Shown: positions 8,607-14,900 of the stretch, piece by piece
How positions within the stretch are numbered: position 1 is the stretch's first letter
Layout of the letters: every line of letters starts with the position of its first letter
DNA from: a virus
Strand: one strand, 5' to 3'
Virus record (IMG/VR): IMGVR_UViG_3300035698_035445
Coordinates: 1 to 31,057 of that record
DNA length: 31,057 nt
Program-made: the position numbers and the translations under genes
Notes under the pieces: generated by a model
What the model was told of the DNA's origin: nothing
Database searches by the model: none
What the model saw: only the letters and a program-made list of their open reading frames with translations

Positions 8607-8668
8607 TTTCCTACTTTCGACATTTTCCGCCTATGGAAAAAGTATATTCTAGGAAAATTGTACGTCAA
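8606..8668 (-). promoter_or_regulatory. AbiE promoter with symmetric four-site operator
   Basis: Minus-strand promoter: -35 TTGACG (8663-8668), 16-bp spacer, -10 TATACT (8641-8646). Overlapping it are TTTTCC at 8606-8611 and 8623-8628 and GGAAAA at 8635-8640 and 8652-8657. Each direct pair is spaced 17 bp and the set is mirror-symmetric around 8631. The arrangement fits known AbiEi autoregulation, where the antitoxin binds inverted repeats over its own promoter. Confidence 0.75.
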
Positions 8669-8708
8669 GGGATTGTTTTAAGTATTCGCTTTCGAGCTAT
8701 ACCCAGGC

Positions 8709-8777
8709 ATTCATGCCCGATTTTGTTGGTATCTGGAAAGTTTGATCCGCGATCGCGAGATGACCTGATGGTTGGGC
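8709..8777 (-). repeat. Terminase 3'-end direct repeat (copy B)
   Basis: The authentic last codons of the terminase gene. Paired with 6524-6592 in the same orientation (57 of 69 matching positions). Together they bracket the roughly 2.1-kb toxin-antitoxin cassette. Confidence 0.85.
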
Positions 8778-11044
8778 ATGTTGGCCAACGTGACGCCCTG
8801 CATGGACGCGCCCACTGCGCAACCCACCAAACAATCCAGCCAGTGATTGTCAGGCCGTGTGGGGCGCAGTTTCCATTCATCCACCGTCCGGCCCTGCGCC
8901 ATGGTCCTGATGCAATACTCTGCCGTCAGATGATCAGCCACCATGCGATGGCGATCCGATTCATGGCCATACAGCGACAGGCATCCCGGGTCGCCCATCG
9001 CCACACCCAGGCGTGCATGCACAAAGCTCTTCCAAAAATTCGTATCAATCAATGCATGACGCACCTGACGACGACCCGCTGTCTGCGGCATGCGCCAGTG
9101 CAATCCCAATCGATCGCCACGCTTGCGCTTGTACTCACTAAACGGCACACTTGATGCACCCACATATTTGCCATGACTGGGAACCAGTAACCCCGCATGC
9201 TGACTCTGCCTGCAGAACTGGTATATCACATCCGTGCTCTGGCCCCAGTTGGCATCTATCAAACAACGATCCACATGCATCTCTACCCCATCCTCACGTC
9301 GATAAGCCCGCCCCAACCGCTCAGCCGTTAGTCGTTCCAACCCCCCATAAATCTGCCCCTCAACCCCCCCCGGAAGTGCCCCCGCCCCCGGAAGCCCCGG
9401 CCCCGAAACCCCCTGAATTCCCGGTAGGTTTGGCTGGCTTAACGTCGAAGTCAGATCATTGAGCGTGAAGTAAGGCCGCTTCTGCCCCGGCCATGTCCCA
9501 TAGTCCACGACATAGCCTGTGAAGTTTTCTTCCCACGCACATAACATCCAGAACAACACACGCTGCTGCACGTCAATGAACAGTGTCAGATGGTTACAGT
9601 TCCCTGGAATCACCCCGGGCTGGTAACCGTTGGTCTTGGAGGCAATGAATTCCGGCGTCAACATCTCCTGACCCACGGCTTCGATCTTGGGTTCGTTCTG
9701 GTATTCCGCGAAAAACGCAGCCTCATCGCGGAACTTGAGGTTCATCGCATGCTGGATGGCTGAGCATTCATCCTCGTTGTACCGCTGCGGCCATGCCACG
9801 ATCACACCTGCGTCCATACTTTCACGGTTGGCCATGTAAAACGCAGTGGCTTCCTTACCATCGCCATCGTTGCGGAAAGAATCCGCTCGCAGCTGGGCAT
9901 AATGCGACCACTGCTTCTCACTTCCGCCCCCGGAAGTGGGGAACGCATACACCATCTTGGTGCGTTCACCTTGCCATTCAGGATGTTTATCGCGGTCCAG
10001 GATGTTGTCTGCCATGTCAGCAGGGCGAATGACCGTGCATGCCATCAGTCCTGCGATTTTTTTACCCGGGCCTGCCATACCCAGCACATCACCGGCAAGA
10101 ATCGCTTCACGACGCTGAGATTGCGAAGGGGACCATGCGGATTCAGTGGTCTGTGGGTCATCCACCAGCACCAATTGAGGCCGGACTACCTTGCCGTCGG
10201 CGCGGGCATAGTTCTGACCACGGATGTCAGAACCTTTCATCCCACTGCAGGAGATCACCACGCCTGAAGCGCTGCTCCCTGTGATGGTGGGCAGCACAAT
10301 CCTGTCCGATGACCAGTCGATGCGCGTGGGCTCGCCCTGGTATTTTTGGCCCTTCTGGCGATTGGTGATGCGCTCCAGGCACTGGATGGGATAAGTTACT
10401 TCGGGGAAGTCCGCCTGCAGAAGCGGATTGGTCTCCAGCCAGATTTTGATGTTCTCTAAAAGGTCACGGGCACGTTCGGCGCTGGCGGCGATCAGGCAGA
10501 CATAGGGCGTGGCACCGGTAAGGGCAGACCACAGAACGGCGGTCTGACATAGGACCGTCTTACCGCTTCCGCGCGGCATGGCCATGGCAAACAGTCCACC
10601 GGTGAGCACCGCTTTTTCGATCTTGTCGATCACACGCAGGTGATCGTCTGACCATGGCAGATAAAACACTGGCGCAAAGTACACATCGCAGAAGCGCCTG
10701 AACGATGCCTGACACTCTGCCTTGCGATGGGGGTCTGCGACAGCTGGCAATTCACCGATGTCCTGTGCCGCACGCACCAGATCTGCATTGCGCTGGGCCT
10801 GACGGGCTTTGACTTCCTCGTAGGTTAACGGCTCGCCACGGTCTTTGAGCTTGGCGTACTCCAACGTCAACCACGCGGCGTAGCGGAACAGGTCCACCGT
10901 TTTGGGTTTCTGCGGGTCGCTGATGGCAAAGCCAGCGCGCGTGCGGTGACGATGCAGTTGGCGCTCGCTGATGACCTCGCCTTGACCCACGGAATTTAGC
11001 ATCCGCGCCAGCACGGCAGGTTTGATCTGGCGCGGGTTAATCAT
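8711..11044 (-). CDS. Phage terminase large subunit (intein-free copy)
   Basis: A 777-residue packaging motor protein. Residues 157-163 are the Walker A PRGSGKT; VLVDDP near residue 293 is Walker B; LFIDVQQRVLFW and CLIDANWGQ in the C-terminal half fit the RNase-H-like nuclease domain that cuts the concatemer. This resembles the large gpA-like (lambda/GpA-type) terminases with an N-terminal extension. The frame is open to 11074; I choose the ATG at 11042-11044 because the second copy in the window starts at the same point. Two C-rich repeats with CCCCCGGAAG (9364-9395 and 9919-9938) encode Gly/Pro-rich or Gly-Ser linkers within the protein. The upstream small gene overlaps by 8 bp. Confidence 0.9.
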   Translation of the reverse strand: MINPRQIKPAVLARMLNSVGQGEVISERQLHRHRTRAGFAISDPQKPKTVDLFRYAAWLTLEYAKLKDRGEPLTYEEVKARQAQRNADLVRAAQDIGELPAVADPHRKAECQASFRRFCDVYFAPVFYLPWSDDHLRVIDKIEKAVLTGGLFAMAMPRGSGKTVLCQTAVLWSALTGATPYVCLIAASAERARDLLENIKIWLETNPLLQADFPEVTYPIQCLERITNRQKGQKYQGEPTRIDWSSDRIVLPTITGSSASGVVISCSGMKGSDIRGQNYARADGKVVRPQLVLVDDPQTTESAWSPSQSQRREAILAGDVLGMAGPGKKIAGLMACTVIRPADMADNILDRDKHPEWQGERTKMVYAFPTSGGGSEKQWSHYAQLRADSFRNDGDGKEATAFYMANRESMDAGVIVAWPQRYNEDECSAIQHAMNLKFRDEAAFFAEYQNEPKIEAVGQEMLTPEFIASKTNGYQPGVIPGNCNHLTLFIDVQQRVLFWMLCAWEENFTGYVVDYGTWPGQKRPYFTLNDLTSTLSQPNLPGIQGVSGPGLPGAGALPGGVEGQIYGGLERLTAERLGRAYRREDGVEMHVDRCLIDANWGQSTDVIYQFCRQSQHAGLLVPSHGKYVGASSVPFSEYKRKRGDRLGLHWRMPQTAGRRQVRHALIDTNFWKSFVHARLGVAMGDPGCLSLYGHESDRHRMVADHLTAEYCIRTMAQGRTVDEWKLRPTRPDNHWLDCLVGCAVGASMQGVTLANMPNHQVISRSRIKLSRYQQNRA
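9364..9395 (+). repeat. C-rich double CCCCCGGAAG repeat in terminase gene
   Basis: Two copies of CCCCCGGAAG in one C-rich stretch, in frame, encoding a Gly/Pro/Ala linker (PGAGALPGG) in the terminase nuclease half. A further copy at 9919-9938 is a perfect hairpin: CACTTCCG, a four-base loop, then CGGAAGTG. Confidence 0.65.
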
Positions 11045-11270
11045 TTTCTTGCATCCCTTCCCGGGAAAGTTCATGAATCAGATACGCCGTGTATTCCAGC
11101 AGGTTGATGGTGTCGTCAGCGCGAATCAGATCGCCAGATTCGGCGATGGCACGCACTTGTTCCGGGGGGATCTGCCGTCCAAAGGCCGAGGCCAGAATAC
11201 GAGCTGCATCGGCTACCGGAATGGCCGTGATCTTGAGTGAAGGTGATGGCTTTTTAGCGGACTGGTTCAT
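11037..11270 (-). CDS. Small terminase-partner protein
   Basis: A 77-residue protein (SLKITAIPVADAARILASAFG, then helical NLLEYTAYLIHELSREG) whose end overlaps the terminase start by 8 bp. By position it could be a terminase small subunit or DNA-recognition adaptor, but I see no clear helix-turn-helix and recognise no family. A close copy lies at 25746-25979; the two differ mainly in residues 33-46, suggesting that part faces a variable partner. The ATG is at 11268-11270. Confidence 0.6.
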   Translation of the reverse strand: MNQSAKKPSPSLKITAIPVADAARILASAFGRQIPPEQVRAIAESGDLIRADDTINLLEYTAYLIHELSREGMQEND

Positions 11271-11301
11271 GACTTTTCTCTTGAATAAACGAACTTCCCC
11301 A

Positions 11302-11391
11302 CAAGGCGATGAATCACCTTGATGTCTTTGGCAGGGTGTGGCTTCATGTGCATGTCACCTGCATGTTGCAGGTCTGACAGACATGTACATT
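11302..11391. promoter_or_regulatory. Divergent control region with two palindromes
   Basis: This 140-bp gap separates minus-strand packaging genes from plus-strand regulators. It holds CAAGG..CCTTG around GAT/ATC (11302-11321) and a perfect 7-bp inverted repeat ACCTGCA-TGT-TGCAGGT (11357-11373), extended by TGTC and GACA arms with a two-base bulge. Both are conserved at 26012-26031 and 26067-26083, where the only change in the second is inside the 3-base loop. They are likely operators; the HARE-HTH protein next door is a candidate binder (inference). Confidence 0.6.
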
Positions 11392-11410
11392 TTTTTATGG
11401 AGCCATCGGT

Positions 11411-11944
11411 ATGAAGAAGGAACAAATCAAAATCGGCCAGGTGTACACCGCCAAGGTCAGCGACAAGCTGGTGCCGGTACGCATTGAGAAGGAACATTCA
11501 GGAGGTGGTTGGGATGCCACGAATCTAAAGACCAATCGACCAGTACGAATCAAAAGCGCACAGCGGCTGAGGAACGCACTCAGCACGCACAACGAACCGG
11601 CCAAGCCAACAGACGGCGACGCGGTTCCCACGCCGAACAAAGAACCTGCTACACCGTCCAAACCACGTGCGCCCAAGGCCACCAAACCCGCCAGCACCAA
11701 ACGCACAGGCCCATCGTTGATTCAGGCTGCCATCCAGGTGCTTGGCCAGAGCAAGGAGCCCATGACCTGCACCCGGATGGTGGAAACGATCCTTGAACAA
11801 AAGCTCTGGTCCTCAACCGGTAAGACGCCAGCGCAAACGTTGTACAGCTCGATCCTTCGCGAGATTCAGAAGAAGGGCGACGAGGCGCGCTTCACCCATG
11901 TCGCCAAAGGTCAGTTTGAACTCAACACCAAGAAGGAGGCCTGA
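11411..11944 (+). CDS. HARE-HTH domain protein
   Basis: A 177-residue protein in three parts. Residues 1-55 form a compact basic N-domain (IKIGQVYTAKVSDKLVPVRI, GGGWDATNLKTNRPV). Residues 58-100 are a Pro/Lys/Thr-rich flexible linker. Residues 105-175 are a HARE-HTH winged helix (SLIQAAIQVLGQSKEPMTC, TLYSSILREIQKKGDEARF, VAKGQFEL). HARE-HTH domains occur in DNA-modification and chromatin-linked proteins and in RNA polymerase delta. Proteins of this layout are, to my knowledge, frequent in planctomycetes. It is followed after 3 bp by the 114-aa gene, and both are duplicated at 26120-27010. Confidence 0.75.
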   Translation: MKKEQIKIGQVYTAKVSDKLVPVRIEKEHSGGGWDATNLKTNRPVRIKSAQRLRNALSTHNEPAKPTDGDAVPTPNKEPATPSKPRAPKATKPASTKRTGPSLIQAAIQVLGQSKEPMTCTRMVETILEQKLWSSTGKTPAQTLYSSILREIQKKGDEARFTHVAKGQFELNTKKEA

Positions 11945-11947
11945 GCC

Positions 11948-12292
11948 ATGCCGACACGCCACCTTCATCGCAGCGTGCTCTTCGATGTGATCGATGATCA
12001 CCTGGTGCGTACCGTCATTTTTTCTGAGGGTCACCAGTACACTCACCGCTGCACGCGAGACGTATTCTGCGACACTGCCTATGCCATCGAAAAACACGCA
12101 GACAAGGGTGTGACGCTCGACGAGCTGGTTCAGGCCATGGACGCACCGCATACGCAGGTTGCCGTAGCGCTGGACTTCATGAAGGAGCATGGCTGTGTGG
12201 TCACGCGATTGCGACGCAACTATCCAGCCTCCAATGCTCTGTATGAGGATGCCATGACTGAGTTCATGTTTTTGGCTGAAGCGCCGTATTGA
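11948..12292 (+). CDS. Conserved 114-aa protein, probable winged helix
   Basis: The sequence has an N-terminal beta-rich part (SVLFDVIDDHLVRTVIF, HRCTRDVF) and a C-terminal helical segment (GVTLDELVQAMDAPHTQVAVALDFMKEHGCV) that reads like a winged helix ending in a basic wing (TRLRRNYPA). It follows the HARE-HTH gene by 3 bp and precedes a terminator, so the two form one operon. The copy at 26666-27010 is about as similar as the HARE-HTH copies. A DNA-binding partner role is inference; no named function is known to me. Confidence 0.65.
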   Translation: MPTRHLHRSVLFDVIDDHLVRTVIFSEGHQYTHRCTRDVFCDTAYAIEKHADKGVTLDELVQAMDAPHTQVAVALDFMKEHGCVVTRLRRNYPASNALYEDAMTEFMFLAEAPY

Positions 12293-12312
12293 AATCATTT
12301 TCATCCTTTCCA

Positions 12313-12340
12313 AACCTCGGCCGCGATGGCCGAGGTTTTC
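12313..12340 (+). terminator. Rho-independent terminator after the HARE-HTH operon
   Basis: A 10-bp perfect stem: AACCTCGGCC, loop GCGAT, GGCCGAGGTT, continuing into TTC. The homologous hairpin at 27034-27060 keeps the same loop and one G-T wobble pair. Confidence 0.85.
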
Positions 12341-12362
12341 TCAGTCTGGTGACACAAAATAC

Positions 12363-12390
12363 TTGTCTCGGTCCGCCATTGTGTTACAAT
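12363..12390 (+). promoter_or_regulatory. Promoter of RHH/PIN toxin-antitoxin pair
   Basis: TTGTCT (12363-12368), 16-bp spacer, TACAAT (12385-12390), lying after the terminator and 10 bp before the preferred antitoxin ATG. The nearly leaderless spacing supports the start at 12401 rather than at 12389. Confidence 0.6.
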
Positions 12391-12400
12391 GTCTTACGCT

Positions 12401-12616
12401 ATGAGCTCACTCACCATTCGTATCCCCGACGACCTCAAGAAGCAGCTCGAAACCTACTGCGAGCAGCAGCATCTGGCATTCAGTGACGTGGTTCGAGATT
12501 CACTGCGCCGCTATCTGGCGGTGGAGCAGTTCCGGTCGCTTCGGCGTAAGACGCTGCCTTTTGCCGAAGCGCAGGGTCTGCTCACCGATGAAGATGTCTT
12601 CCGGAAAATCTCGTGA
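12401..12616 (+). CDS. Ribbon-helix-helix antitoxin
   Basis: A 71-residue protein beginning SSLTIRIPDDLKKQLETYC, a classical ribbon-helix-helix strand and first helix, with the second helix FSDVVRDSLRRYLAV. The remaining C-terminus would wrap the toxin. The frame opens at 12389, but that codon overlaps the -10 box, so I choose ATG 12401. It overlaps the PIN gene start (GTG 12613, stop TGA 12614-12616), showing translational coupling. Confidence 0.8.
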   Translation: MSSLTIRIPDDLKKQLETYCEQQHLAFSDVVRDSLRRYLAVEQFRSLRRKTLPFAEAQGLLTDEDVFRKIS

Positions 12617-13008
12617 AAATCGTCCTTGATACCAATGTCCTGTTGGCCGCGTTCGCTGCACGTGGCCTGTGTGAAGCCGTGTACGAGGCCTGCCTGATCC
12701 ACCATGAGATTGTGCTCAGTGAGCACATACTGGGAGAGCTAAGGCGGCATCTGCCACGCGTCCTGAAAGTCAGCGCAGAACATGCCGACCAGGTCGTTAC
12801 GGCCATTCGCGGTCAGGCCACCATGGTGACGCCTGCCCCAGTACCCAAAGATGCGTGTCGTGATGTTCATGATCTTCCTGTCCTGGGAACCTTGGTCGCT
12901 GGGGACGCGGACTGCCTTGTCACAGGTGACGATGACCTCTTGGCATTGGAGCAATTCCATGGCAAACCGATCTTGTCACCGCGTGGGCTGCATTCACTGA
13001 TCAGCTGA
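12613..13008 (+). CDS. PIN-domain ribonuclease toxin
   Basis: A 131-residue PIN protein: D6 in IVLDTNV, E42 in ILGELR, acidic residues in CRDVHDLPVLGTLVAGDAD (84-100) and TGDDDLL (105-110), forming the usual metal-binding acidic site. Members of this family cleave RNA and are restrained by an RHH antitoxin encoded just before them. The start is GTG. The module sits in a slot that in the second copy carries AbrB/Doc. Confidence 0.85.
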   Translation: MKIVLDTNVLLAAFAARGLCEAVYEACLIHHEIVLSEHILGELRRHLPRVLKVSAEHADQVVTAIRGQATMVTPAPVPKDACRDVHDLPVLGTLVAGDADCLVTGDDDLLALEQFHGKPILSPRGLHSLIS

Positions 13009-13099
13009 TCCCTCTGGAAATTCATTCGTTTAATGGCCTTGATGTTTTTGGTGTTTCATGGCTCAATGGTGTCAGACAACGAACACCAAGGAGAACACC

Positions 13100-13142
13100 A
13101 TGACCACCGACACCACCACCAACTCCCACGACACCTACCAGG
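13100..13142 (+). pseudogene. 5' stub of the small helical gene
   Basis: The first 14 codons (MTTDTTTNSHDTYQ) match the start of the intact gene at 27831-28073, with the same AAGGAG ribosome site and upstream sequence. The rest is deleted and the methyltransferase end follows in antisense. The deletion removes about 550 bp relative to the second copy, including a terminator. Confidence 0.8.
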
Positions 13143-13420
13143 ACCATGCTCTGCGGATTGACCTTTTTCACATGCCACAGGTCGGTCGCGTTGTTGGGTC
13201 CGTAAAAATGATGACCTGCACCCAGCTTCCAACCGTAGAAGCAGATTTCAAATGCCCCCATAAAATCTTTGCGGGTCAAAACAGGATGTTGCTTATCCCA
13301 GATGACGCCCTGGCTGAAGTAAAATCCCATCTTCTCCAGTGGTGCGGGGTAATTGCCCAGGTTGGCGTACCCACCCCAGATGTAGAACGAGCCGCCTGGC
13401 TTAAGCACACGTGACGCATT
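13141..13420 (-). repeat. Methyltransferase segment shared with 28420-28699
   Basis: This stretch covers the middle of the methyltransferase and aligns without gaps to 28420-28699. It is the only part of the gene that both copies keep, and its ends mark the two breakpoints. Confidence 0.85.
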
Positions 13421-14649
13421 ACCAAACCATGCCAGCAGCATCTGGTCAAATGCTTCTTTGGTCACAAAATCATTTTCCAGCGGACGGTCTTTGGCACGCA
13501 TCTTTTTGGTGGTGCCATGTTTTTCCCCCTGACGTGCAACGTCAAAGGACTGGTGGTGACCACGACTGCGCTTGTCGTTTTTGTTGGGGTTGGCAAAACT
13601 GGACAAGCCTGCAGCGATGGCATTGTTGCTGCGTGGTTCCACCTTCACGTTGTAGGGCGGGTCCATGTTCACCAGGTCAATGCCGTTCCCATCCAGCAGG
13701 CGATCCAGATCGGCTTCGCTGCTGCTGTCACCGCACATCAGGCGGTGACCATTCCGGGGGTCGCCCATCACCCAGATATCTCCCTTGCGGGTGATCGGCT
13801 CATCCGGCGGCTCAGGGATTGCATTGGGATCAGTCAATCCCTCGGTGATGCCCATGGCCACGTTGAGCAGCTGGGTGAGTTCTTCCTCATCAAAAGCCAG
13901 CACGTCCATGCTGAAGCCTGCATCATCCATCGCGGCCAGCTCGCGCAGTTCATTGAGCTCGATGGGCAGGATGTCCAGATCCCACTCCGCCAGTTCGCCG
14001 GTCTTGTTGTCTGCGATGCGATACGCACGCACCTGCTCTGGTGTCAGATCGGTGGCCACGTGCACGGGCACCTGGGTCAGGCCAAGTTTTTGCGCGGCCT
14101 TCCATCGCGTGTGGCCCGCGATGATGACACCGTCACCATCCACCACGATTGGCTGGCGAAAACCGAAGGTGGTCAGTGATGCCGCCACCGCATCCACCGC
14201 CTGGTCGTTGATGCGCGGGTTGCGTTCGTAGGGACGGATGTCATCAATCTTGCGAAGCTGAACGTCAAAAGTCGTTGTGGTCATGGCAGAATTCCTTTGT
14301 GAAAAATGATGATCCATGTGATGCAAATCGTGGTCAGAAAAAAAAGCGGACAGCGCAACAAACTGTGCCCATACTCCCGATGCGTTCCCGTGCCATTTTG
14401 GCAGTCGATTTCACCAAGTACCTATTGCATTGAGCCTCCCTCCGATGCCGAGTTCCCCACTGCCAGACTGGCACCATGTGGGGAACTCTGAGTCTGGCCC
14501 ACGTTGGCCCGTGTGGCGTTGGTGCGAGGGGTGGTCTGGTGATGCCACTCACATCCGGGGACGTAACACGGGCGAACGTGTGGCGTTGAGGGCATAAACG
14601 GCACGTGCCCGCACGGCCAGATTTCGGGCTTGATTGGCAGCGCCGTAAC

Positions 14650-14900
14650 TTCTTTCACTTCTTTCACCCCTCCCTCACGTACACACGCAAATACACGTGT
14701 GCGGGCGTCGCGCGGGGGGGTGGGGGTGAAAGTGAGAAATATATAGAGAGAGTTGTTGTTTCTTCTTATATATAGGCCTTTTCCGTGACGAACTTCTTTC
14801 ACCCTCAGGGGGTGAAAGAAGGGTGAATAAAGGTGAAAGAAGGTCGGGTTTGAGGGAATCATCTTTCACCCCCGGTACTTGTTTCACCACCTTCTTTCAC
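14650..14900. other. Iteron-like CTTTCAC repeats and AT-rich stretch: possible origin
   Basis: The 574-bp gap 14285-14858 holds no convincing gene. Within 14650-14900, CTTTCAC or its complement occurs at 14652, 14661, 14726, 14796, 14812, 14833, 14863 and 14894, with near copies at 14823 and 14881. Two of them form a perfect 11-bp inverted repeat (14794-14804 and 14810-14820). An AT-rich run with two TATATA blocks (about 14735-14775) lies in the middle of otherwise GC-rich DNA. Iterons plus an AT-rich element next to a primase gene are the layout of a replication origin; operator sites are the alternative. The array runs into the primase 3' codons. Confidence 0.5.

Larger units (their letters stand above)
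10559..12346 (+). repeat. Long direct repeat, copy 1 (terminase start to terminator)
   Basis: Collinear and highly similar to 25268-27067. The offset is exactly 14,709 bp at both the terminase ATG and the HARE-HTH ATG. It spans the terminase N-terminus, the small overlapping gene, the divergent regulatory region, two plus-strand genes and a terminator hairpin. Similarity stops abruptly at GTTTTCTCAGTC on the right, where the toxin-antitoxin slot begins, and at the P-loop codons on the left, where copy 2 has an intein. Confidence 0.9.
13022..14284 (-). pseudogene. ParB-type DNA methyltransferase, C-terminus lost
   Basis: Residues 1-110 are a ParB/sulfiredoxin-like domain (IDDIRPYERNPRIND, GVIIAGHTRWKAAQKLG). 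The methyltransferase part then has the catalytic DPPY in VNMDPPYNV and SRVLKPGGSFYIWGG, as in beta-class N4/N6 amino-methyltransferases. After HVKKVNPQSM the frame runs into the antisense of a small neighbouring gene, so the last roughly 100 residues, including the SAM-binding FGGSGST motif present at 28118-28747, are missing. The breakpoint is at about 13141. The start is ATG 14282-14284. As it stands the enzyme probably cannot bind SAM. Confidence 0.8.

Noticed and set aside
11101-11175. TCCGGGGGG at 11161 as another inserted G-rich repeat
   Set aside because: The other copy has the same length here with a different sequence, so it is a substitution within codons and not an insertion.
13058-13414. 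A 118-codon plus-strand frame that looks like an intact version of the small gene
   Set aside because: Only the first 14 codons after its ATG at 13100 match; the remainder is antisense to the methyltransferase.
14422-14862. A 146-codon open frame in the gap after the primase gene
   Set aside because: Its sequence is low complexity, follows the CTTTCAC repeats, and overlaps other equally long frames; no ribosome site or family resemblance.
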